64,000 nucleotides of DNA. It comes from Microcoleus vaginatus WJT46-NPBG5. GTDB lineage: Bacteria > Cyanobacteriota > Cyanobacteriia > Cyanobacteriales > Oscillatoriaceae. The notes beneath the pieces are model-generated. The model ran no database searches. It was not told the origin of the DNA and saw nothing but the letters and a program-made list of their open reading frames with translations. Below are positions 58,147-64,000 of this stretch, piece after piece. Every line of letters starts with the position of its first letter. The stretch's first letter is position 1. The DNA is taken from contig JAHHHM010000017.1 in NCBI GenBank assembly GCA_019359355.1, forward strand, positions 1 through 64,000. Direction: 5' to 3'. Both the position numbers and the translations under genes were made by a program.

Positions 58147-58764
58147 ATGGAATCGGACGATTCTCTGCTAAATGTTGAAGCGGTAAGTTTTTGGGAGCAG
58201 CGCTATCAGGAAGGAACCGCTGGCTGGAATTTGGGACAAGCGGCTCCTCCTTTTGTTAGCTTTTTAAACTCTCCGCACGTTTCACCCCCCGGTCGCACGG
58301 CAGTTTTGGGCTGCGGTCAGGGTTATGATGCTTTGCTGTTTGCTTCTAAGGGCTTTGAAGTTGTTGGTTTTGACTTTGCTCCTTCTGCGATTGCAGCGGC
58401 AAATCATTTGGCTGAAGCTGCCGGCATTTCTACTCAATTTTTGCAGCGAGATATCTTTGACTTGGCAGATGAGTTTGGCGGTTATTTTAATTATGTGGTA
58501 GAGCATACTTGCTTCTGTGCCATTTTGCCGGGAAGACGGCCTGCTTATGTTGAGCTGGTGCGAGACTTATTGCGCCCGGATGGGGAATTGATCGGCCTGT
58601 TTTTTACCCATTCTCGTGCCGGCGGCCCTCCTTTTGGGGTGACACCGGCACAGATTGAGGAGTATTTTGCTGCTGATTTCGAGCTGCTTTCTTTGGTGCC
58701 GGTGACGAACTCGGTGGCGTCACGTCAAGGGGAGGAGCATTTTGGGCACTTTCGGCGAAAGTAG
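58147..58764 (+). CDS. TPMT-like SAM methyltransferase
   Basis: 205 residues of the thiopurine/halide methyltransferase superfamily: an N-terminal FWEQRYQEGTAGWNLGQAAP, SAM motif TAVLGCGQGYDALLFASKGF, VVGFDFAPSAIAAA and the family motif YVVEHTCFCAILPGRRPAYV. Relatives methylate halides, thiols or thiocyanate; the exact acceptor is not readable. A bulged stem-loop follows (58773-58824). Confidence 0.88.
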   Translation: MESDDSLLNVEAVSFWEQRYQEGTAGWNLGQAAPPFVSFLNSPHVSPPGRTAVLGCGQGYDALLFASKGFEVVGFDFAPSAIAAANHLAEAAGISTQFLQRDIFDLADEFGGYFNYVVEHTCFCAILPGRRPAYVELVRDLLRPDGELIGLFFTHSRAGGPPFGVTPAQIEEYFAADFELLSLVPVTNSVASRQGEEHFGHFRRK

Positions 58765-58772
58765 GGGCGCGG

Positions 58773-58824
58773 GGCGACACAACAGCCAAGATTAAGAGAC
58801 TTCATTGTTTAGGCTGGTGTCGCC
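58773..58824 (+). terminator. Stem-loop after the methyltransferase gene
   Basis: GGCGACAC-aa-CAGCC (58773-58787) pairs with GGCTG-GTGTCGCC (58812-58824): 13 bp with a two-base bulge. No T-run. Confidence 0.5.
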
Positions 58825-59018
58825 GGCAAGAGTAATCAATTTTTAAATGCTATATTCTCAAATCTTGGAAATCATCTGTAATTTATGCACAGAAGTCATT
58901 TGATGCTTTTCATTTTTCTGTAAATTTTGCAAAACACACGCACATCACCAGAATGCTATAACCGGGCGTTTATAATTAGAGATAAGAAGATTGTAAAGTT
59001 TTGTGAACTAAGGCGCGT

Positions 59019-59693
59019 ATGAATCCTCTTACTTTAAAACAAATTTCCGAGCATTTAGACAGCGAAAACTCTCGTGATCGCATGATAGCGCTGGCTTCCT
59101 TGCGGCAATTCCCAGCCGATGATGCTGTGCCCTTAATTAAAAAAGTCCTTGACGATCAAAGCTTGCAAGTGCGCTCAATGGCAGTATTTGCGCTGGGAGT
59201 CAAACAAACAGACGAATGCTATCCGATTTTGGTGCGGTTGCTAGAAACTGATCCAGATTACGGCATTCGCGCTGATGCTGCCGGCGCTTTGGGATATTTA
59301 GAAGATCAGCGAGCGTTTGAGCCGCTGGTGCGGGCGTTTTATGAGGATACCGATTGGCTGGTGCGCTTTAGTGCGGCGGTGGCGCTGGGAAATTTGAAAG
59401 ATCCTCGCGCTCATGATGTGCTGATGAAAGCGCTCGATAGTGAGGAAGTGGTGGTGCAACAAGGGGCAATCGCCGCGCTGGGTGAAATTAAATCGATAGC
59501 GTCTGTTGATCGCATTCTCCGCTTCGCTCAGTCAGAAGATTGGCTGATCCGGCAGCGTTTGGCAGAGGCGTTGGGGCATTTGCCGAGTGAGAAGAGTGTT
59601 TCGGCGCTGAAGTATTTAGCGAAGGACGCTCATTGGCAAGTGGCGGAGGCGGCGAGTATTTCTTTACAGCGTTTGGATGAGGCGGGAATTTAG
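59019..59693 (+). CDS. HEAT-repeat protein (NblB/CpcE-like)
   Basis: 224 residues consisting of about six HEAT/EZ repeats (VPLIKKVLDDQSLQVRSMAV; YPILVRLLETDPDYGIRADA; VRFSAAVALGNLKDPRAHDV; WLIRQRLAEALGHLPSEKSV). The size and repeat type resemble NblB and the CpcE-type bilin lyases, but the repeats alone do not separate these from other HEAT proteins. It lies well away from the cpc operon. A promoter-proximal AAGG precedes the ATG. Confidence 0.85.
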   Translation: MNPLTLKQISEHLDSENSRDRMIALASLRQFPADDAVPLIKKVLDDQSLQVRSMAVFALGVKQTDECYPILVRLLETDPDYGIRADAAGALGYLEDQRAFEPLVRAFYEDTDWLVRFSAAVALGNLKDPRAHDVLMKALDSEEVVVQQGAIAALGEIKSIASVDRILRFAQSEDWLIRQRLAEALGHLPSEKSVSALKYLAKDAHWQVAEAASISLQRLDEAGI

Positions 59694-59960
59694 GCGCGGC
59701 AAATTTAAGGATTCGTATTCGCGAGTTTTCTAGCACAGAAACTAAGCTAGTTGATGCTGAGCTTGTATCGGTTTTGCCGGCATGACAGTCAAACTTTTTG
59801 AGGTAGTAATAGATACCACTGTAAGGTTGTGTTCGCCTCCTGCCGGCAGAATAGAAATTCTCAGACTTCGTGCCAACTTGTTATCCTCCTCTCGGTTGAT
59901 GTAATTCGGTGTTGAATTTGTTGCAATAGATAAGAAGTCAGAACCTTTGGAGACTCTTCA

Positions 59961-60500
59961 ATGCGTAAGTTAAATATCGGTCTTACTGACGAGCAACGCG
60001 AGGGTGTCATCGATTTACTCAATCACGACCTCGCCGATGCTTATCTTTTGCTAATCAAAACCAAGAAGTATCACTGGGATGTGGTTGGTCCTCAGTTCCG
60101 CTCACTCCATCAATTGTGGGAAGAACACTATCAAGCATTAACCATTAACATTGATGAGCTTGCAGAACGGATTAGAACTTTGGGCGGTTATCCAATTGGA
60201 ACGGCTGAAGGCTTCCTAAAATATGCCTCGATTAAAGAACACATTGGCGATCTGCCCTTAGCTACACAAATGGTCGCTCGCTTGGTGGACGATCACGAGC
60301 AAATTATCCGTAACCTGCGCGATCATGTGGATCAGTCCGGCGAGAAATACCACGATCAAGGAACGGCAGACTTTTTAACCGGCTTGATGGAACAGCACGA
60401 ACAAATGGCTTGGATGCTGCGTTCGTTTATCGAAGGGGAATCCTTGGTATCGGATGGGCAAAAGCCTCAAGCCTCGCCGCAAACTGCCGGTCACGTCTAG
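59961..60500 (+). CDS. Dps family DNA-protection/ferritin-like protein
   Basis: 179 residues. The inter-subunit ferroxidase site is visible in LLIKTKKYHWDVVGPQFRSL (His, Asp) and LWEEHYQALTINIDELAERI (Asp, Glu). A 12-mer shell would oxidise iron with hydrogen peroxide and store it, and may bind DNA. The C-terminal 20 residues (VSDGQKPQASPQTAGHV) are a flexible tail. GGAG lies upstream of the ATG. Likely stress-induced, but no regulator site was identified. Confidence 0.94.
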   Translation: MRKLNIGLTDEQREGVIDLLNHDLADAYLLLIKTKKYHWDVVGPQFRSLHQLWEEHYQALTINIDELAERIRTLGGYPIGTAEGFLKYASIKEHIGDLPLATQMVARLVDDHEQIIRNLRDHVDQSGEKYHDQGTADFLTGLMEQHEQMAWMLRSFIEGESLVSDGQKPQASPQTAGHV

Positions 60501-60520
60501 AGAATTTGTCAGAAGTTGAG

Positions 60521-60614
60521 ACATTTTTCTCTTGGCAGTTTCAGTCGGTTTAATACGCCGCTATAGTTTTAATCCTTGACTCATGCCACACTGACCCCGC
60601 TGAGAGAAAAATGT
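60521..60614. repeat. Inverted repeat downstream of dps
   Basis: ACATTTTTCTCT (60521-60532) and AGAGAAAAATGT (60603-60614) are perfect 12-bp complements 70 bases apart. It could be a short mobile element remnant or a long-loop terminator. Confidence 0.5.
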
Positions 60615-60798
60615 TTGAGCTGGGCGTAAGTGTTGGTTTGAGTTCAAGGAATTTTAATAAAAACTGTTTGATTTTTCTGCCGGCAACTCTCTTAAAGGCG
60701 AGTTGACTTGTTTTATATTGGCTGAGAGCCGATGTTCACAAAAATAAGTGATTTGTTACCTGACAAATTATGATAATTCATTTTATATAAAAAATTGT

Positions 60799-61242
60799 AT
60801 GCTTAAAATTGAAAACTTAAAAGAAATATTTAGAGTAATTTTAGCAGTCGCTCTCATCGTACTTGGTGTGCTGCACTTTACAGTTTCCGAGCCATTTGTA
60901 AGGATTATGCCGGCTCAACTCCCCTATCCTCTAGAATTAGTTTATATTAGCGGATTTTTTGAAATCTTGGGCGCAGTTGGGTTATTAGTTCCGCCAGTCT
61001 CCCGTGCAGCAGCTTGGGGAATTATTGCGTTATTTATCGCAGTTTTTCCAGCGAATATTAATATGGCTGTTAATCATATTCATATTGATGGAATTCCAGA
61101 TTCGCCTTGGTTTCAAGCAGTTAGGCTACCGTTACAAGCAGTTTTGATTGCTTGGGCGTGGTGGTACACAAAACCCAGCAATCCTGAAAAGCAAGCAAGT
61201 ATTATTCCAAAAAATTTAATTTCTAAGTTACCCACGAGTTGA
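60799..61242 (+). CDS. DoxX-like small membrane protein
   Basis: 147 residues with four membrane helices: VILAVALIVLGVLHFTVSEP, ELVYISGFFEILGAVGLLVP, AAAWGIIALFIAVFPANINM and LQAVLIAWAWWYT. The pattern matches DoxX/DoxD-like membrane proteins. Function unknown. The ATG at 60799 (MLKIENLKE) is preferred to a start 17 codons upstream with atypical sequence. Confidence 0.82.
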   Translation: MLKIENLKEIFRVILAVALIVLGVLHFTVSEPFVRIMPAQLPYPLELVYISGFFEILGAVGLLVPPVSRAAAWGIIALFIAVFPANINMAVNHIHIDGIPDSPWFQAVRLPLQAVLIAWAWWYTKPSNPEKQASIIPKNLISKLPTS

Positions 61243-61562
61243 AGCTTGGGATGCTGAAGGCGCGGTGTCGGTTTTGGCATCTTCAACCACATTAGACTGC
61301 TGGGAAACGTAAATAGTTTATAGAGCCGGTCAATTTGAGTTTAAGGCTGTCATTCTCAACGGGTTGTCAATCAGCCGATCGTCAATGAGACAAAGAACGT
61401 TGAGATTCCCTTGGCACGGCTAGAGTTAACTCCGCCAAATCTATTTGCCTTAAGCCACTCACTTTAATTTCTAGGTGTGGGGTTGACAGACGCATAAGCT
61501 TGCGATAGATTGTGACTAATCGGTCACATGACTAACTGGTCACATTAGCCTTGAGCTGGTTT
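61243..61562. other. Intergenic region holding the TetR promoter and operator
   Basis: 320 bases; the first 230 hold no recognised element. The last 80 contain the promoter and operator described separately. Confidence 0.5.
61483..61544 (+). promoter_or_regulatory. Promoter and tandem operator of the TetR gene
   Basis: TTGACA (61483-61488), a 17-base spacer and TAGATT (61506-61511) form a near-consensus promoter. Directly downstream are two adjacent 16-bp repeats, TGACTAATCGGTCACA (61513-61528) and TGACTAACTGGTCACA (61529-61544), identical at 14 of 16 positions and each an imperfect TGAC..GTCA palindrome. They cover the predicted transcription start, ideal for autorepression. Confidence 0.8.
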
Positions 61563-62219
61563 ATGCCCTCCCAGACGTTCTTTAATTTGCCTGTTCCGAG
61601 ACAGCGGATCGTTATCGACTCAGCGATCACCGAGTTTGCTAACCACAGCTATGAAGCAGCGTCGATATCAAGCATTGTCAGTCAGGCAAAAATTGCTAAA
61701 GGCAGCTTTTATCAATACTTTGAGGACAAGCAAGACTTATATCTCTACCTAGTCGATTTGGCGATTGAAGCAAGGAATTCGTTCATTGCTGGAGTTAACT
61801 TGCCTAGCATTCAAGTCGGCTTTTTTATATACTTGCGGGCTTTATTTGAGGCAGTTCTAGCGTTTCAACTGGCAAATCCAGCCTTTACTCAAATCCTTTA
61901 TCGGGGGCCAAATCACGGCGATGTGCCCTTTCGGGAGGAAGTCCTCAAGCGCATTAATGCAGCATCAATAGCATTTATGCGACAGTGTGTACAAGAGGGC
62001 ATTGCCCAAGGTCAACTAGCGGCTGATGTCAACCCAGATATTGCAGCATTCACCATTGTTACGCTGGGGAATGAACTCAGGCACTTTATCCCTGTTCACT
62101 TGGGGCTTAATGTAAAGCAGTTAGTTAAAGACGGGCCTGAGCTTGATTCGGGTGCAATTGGCAAAATTTTGGATGACTTTGTACGCACCCTAGAGCGCGG
62201 CATTGGAGGCCGGCGCTAA
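61563..62219 (+). CDS. TetR/AcrR family transcriptional repressor
   Basis: 218 residues. The N-terminal HTH (RQRIVIDSAITEFANHSYEA, SISSIVSQAKIAKGSFYQYF) is typical of TetR, and the C-terminal helical region (about 60-215) would bind an unknown ligand. The ATG at 61563 was chosen because a TTG four codons upstream lies very close to the operator. The operator just upstream implies self-regulation. A 35-codon ORF overlaps the stop codon, and a Coq4-like gene follows. Confidence 0.92.
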   Translation: MPSQTFFNLPVPRQRIVIDSAITEFANHSYEAASISSIVSQAKIAKGSFYQYFEDKQDLYLYLVDLAIEARNSFIAGVNLPSIQVGFFIYLRALFEAVLAFQLANPAFTQILYRGPNHGDVPFREEVLKRINAASIAFMRQCVQEGIAQGQLAADVNPDIAAFTIVTLGNELRHFIPVHLGLNVKQLVKDGPELDSGAIGKILDDFVRTLERGIGGRR

Positions 62220-62326
62220 TGCTCAATACCCTGCCCATTGTCATCAAAATCATCTATCTTGTTGCGTTGAACTTCGTCTTTGCAATCGCAATCAGTCGCG
62301 CCAAGACAATCGCTTCGTTGCCTTGA
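62219..62326 (+). CDS. 35-residue membrane peptide coupled to the TetR gene
   Basis: The ATG at 62219-62221 overlaps the TetR stop in TAATG, and GGAGG (62205-62209) lies 9 bases upstream, a strong set-up for translational coupling. The product has one hydrophobic helix (PIVIKIIYLVALNFVFAIAI) and a short polar end. No family recognised. It might be a real small membrane protein or a decayed start of a transporter. Confidence 0.45.
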   Translation: MLNTLPIVIKIIYLVALNFVFAIAISRAKTIASLP

Positions 62327-62598
62327 TTAGCAACAAGTTAGAGCAACTAATTATTATGCGATTACAAATATAGCAATCCTAAATTGGTTGCAAGATTTTT
62401 AGTGGGCATCTTGCCTGCAATCTAAGCTTTTCAGGGTGATGATTATTAACCAATCACAGAGTAGGGCTATCGCAACCAAAAGAACAATGTCAAATCCAAT
62501 TAGAGCCGGCTAATAAAAGATACTCAAGTTACAAAACTTGCTGGTAATCACCAAAGCCTTGTCATTAGAAATTATCTCCGCACATCTAGAGAATAATT

Positions 62599-63309
62599 AT
62601 GCTGAAACAATTTGAAGACCTCACCCGAACCGTTCGCAACTTACATACTGTCACGGATTTGCTCAAATCGATGGGTGAAAAAACAGAGAATGTTTTTGAC
62701 ATCGAAGATAACTTTCGAGGCAGTGATCAGATGAAGGTGTGCGTCGAACGAGTTAGAGCTATCCCCGAAGCCCGCGCCATGATGGAAAGCCGCTATCTTG
62801 GTTCTGAAATCGATCTCGAAGCTTTATCAAATTTGCCCCCTGGCACGCTTGGACATACCTATGCCGCTGTCATGAAAGCCTTGGGCTTTGATCCTAACTT
62901 TTACCGTCGTCGTGATGTTGAAACCGACGCAGACTGGGTGACTATGCGCTTACGGAAAACCCACGATATTGTACATCTGATTACCGGCTTTGGGCCTACC
63001 GGCGGAGAGTTGGGAGTGTTAGCCATTCATGCAGTTCAAATTGGCTATCCGATGGGTGTGTTGCTTCAGGTTGCTAGTATGGGTTTAGCGCTTAAGCGCC
63101 AACCGGAAAAACTGCAATATGTAACGCAGCAGTCGGCGAGAGGCATGGGGATGGCAATACAAATTAAACCGCTGATTGCTCAGCGTTGGGAAGCCGGTTG
63201 GGACAAACCTGTGCGGCAATGGCGCGAGGAATTAAATATTACTGATCCTGTAATTGATGAACCCTACAGTCTGAAGAACCGGCTGCCCGGTCTTGATCTC
63301 GACTGGTAA
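62599..63309 (+). CDS. Coq4-like protein
   Basis: 236 residues with the Coq4 hallmark HDxxH and a distal Glu in KTHDIVHLITGFGPTGGELG, followed by helical segments (VLAIHAVQIGYPMGVLLQVA). Coq4 binds metal at HDxxH(x)E and is needed for ubiquinone synthesis in mitochondria; cyanobacteria make plastoquinone, so the role here is open (quinone or other prenyl-lipid handling). It lies 272 bases behind the 35-residue ORF. Confidence 0.82.
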   Translation: MLKQFEDLTRTVRNLHTVTDLLKSMGEKTENVFDIEDNFRGSDQMKVCVERVRAIPEARAMMESRYLGSEIDLEALSNLPPGTLGHTYAAVMKALGFDPNFYRRRDVETDADWVTMRLRKTHDIVHLITGFGPTGGELGVLAIHAVQIGYPMGVLLQVASMGLALKRQPEKLQYVTQQSARGMGMAIQIKPLIAQRWEAGWDKPVRQWREELNITDPVIDEPYSLKNRLPGLDLDW

Positions 63310-63652
63310 AGGTATGCAGTTAAATTGAAAAGAGTAGGCTTGCTCATGCGTGAAGGGATGTTTGTGGGAAAGAGCAACTTTTTCATCCACAAACATCTTT
63401 CGCATTGGTAACGGTAGAAGCTTAACAGAAAAAAGAGAAAATAAACAATAATAGTTAAGCTTATTTTCTCTAGTAAGCACTACTTATTATTCACATCGTT
63501 ACTGTAGAGAAAACGATTTCTTGAACCCTGATAAAAGATTAGAAAATTGTCGATTCATAGATAGCTTTATTTTGTAATTCAGCCTTTATTCAGCAATCAA
63601 CAAATTTATTTTTGCTTGGCGTACTTTTACCAGGGAATGACTTAAAACAGCG
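63310..63652. other. Non-coding stretch with two inverted repeats
   Basis: 343 bases between convergent genes. GATGTTTGTGG / CCACAAACATC (63357-63367, 63387-63397) and AGAGAAAATAA / TTATTTTCTCT (63434-63444, 63461-63471) are perfect 11-bp arms and likely serve as terminators for the two strands. Confidence 0.6.
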
Positions 63653-64000
63653 TTATTTAGAAAAAGTCGATTCTGTATATTCAGGCAGTATCTCTGAAAG
63701 TTCTTCAAGTTTGGGGTCAACGACCTGAAGATGTTGCTCTAAAATTGCGAGATTGCGAATATTAGATTTATAGTAAGCATCGAACAAATCACCCACTAAT
63801 GGAACTGTCCCCACAACAGCTTCTAGGCCGACATTAAAGATCATCTTTGCCAAGAATTCGCGGGGAATATTAAACCGGGCGGCTAAATAAATGATGTAAG
63901 CTGAAAACGCTGTACTCACTAAATCACCGGCACCCGGAACTAAACCCAGAATTGGGTCTATGCCAATGCGAAAACGCGTGCCAGGGATGCCAATGGCTGT
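63653..64000 (-). CDS. DUF4112 protein, 5-prime part beyond the right edge
   Basis: At least 115 residues, in frame to the last base of the window. GTRFRIGIDPILGLVPGAGD and AVVGTVPLVGDLFDAYYKSN are the paired glycine-rich motifs of the DUF4112 family, small proteins with two hydrophobic helices. The start codon lies outside; the GTG near 63919 is internal. Function unknown. Confidence 0.88.
   Translation of the reverse strand, partial: TAIGIPGTRFRIGIDPILGLVPGAGDLVSTAFSAYIIYLAARFNIPREFLAKMIFNVGLEAVVGTVPLVGDLFDAYYKSNIRNLAILEQHLQVVDPKLEELSEILPEYTESTFSK

Overview
The window is chromosomal DNA from a phycobilisome-containing, probably filamentous, cyanobacterium. The evidence is a complete phycocyanin operon (cpcBACDEF), psbA, nblA, an ssl1498-type light-harvesting-like protein, cyanobacterial DUF families (DUF2358, DUF3082, DUF2103, DUF2811) and very large Ser/Thr-kinase/histidine-kinase hybrids. 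The word GCCGGC and its CCGGC core recur throughout, while the usual cyanobacterial HIP1 word GCGATCGC is rare.

Layout. 1-5.9 kb: tail of a gene leaving the window on the left, then a giant hybrid sensor kinase. 5.9-7.5 kb: a strong candidate replication origin (clustered DnaA boxes of both orientations plus an AT-rich stretch) directly upstream of dnaN. 7.7-12.6 kb: tripartite exporter genes (membrane-fusion protein, MacB/DevC-like permease, TolC-like channel) with no ATPase. 12.7-14.8 kb: an ArsA/Get3-like ATPase with an Hsp20-like tail, followed by a frameshifted CxxC mini-gene and preceded by a DUF2358 gene. 15-18.7 kb: orphan winged-HTH protein, secreted SH3 protein, ComM-like ATPase, HIT protein. 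18.8-22.2 kb: two paralogous chemoreceptors. 22.7-25.1 kb: psbA (Glu130 form) followed by a decayed IS630-type element. 25.1-28.3 kb: ATP-grasp protein, Uma2 nuclease, HTH-vWA protein, NfeD-like protein. 28.5-31.7 kb: rsmA-ispE, DUF3082, a methyltransferase. 31.7-33.1 kb: mostly non-coding, with a second DnaA-box cluster. 33.1-35.8 kb: DUF2811, protoporphyrinogen oxidase, response regulator. 36.5-40.3 kb: a minus-strand cassette of dynamin-like GTPase, two KGK-domain proteins and a small HNH protein. 40.8-43.6 kb: clpS, DUF2103, ssl1498-like protein, nblA, fasciclin protein. 43.7-48.4 kb: Dabb protein and the cpc operon (minus strand). 48.4-50.3 kb: long non-coding region upstream of cpc. 50.3-64 kb: M41-like peptidase, D,D-carboxypeptidase, AEC carrier, phosphoribosyltransferase, sugar-type MFS symporter, PAS/GAF histidine kinase, methyltransferase, HEAT-repeat protein, Dps, DoxX, a TetR repressor with a readable operator, a Coq4-like protein and a partial DUF4112 gene.

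How genes fit together. cpcBACD encode phycocyanin and its rod linkers, cpcE/F the lyase that attaches bilin to CpcA, and nblA the trigger for dismantling the same antenna; psbA and hemG serve photosystem II and tetrapyrrole supply. The most interesting items are the origin, the dynamin-KGK-KGK-HNH cassette, the His-rich tandem repeat grown onto CpcD, a MITE-like repeat family that has entered the cpc operon, the frameshifted gene beside arsA, and the TetR operator with a translationally coupled 35-residue membrane ORF. All functions are read from sequence motifs and remembered family features; no database search was run.
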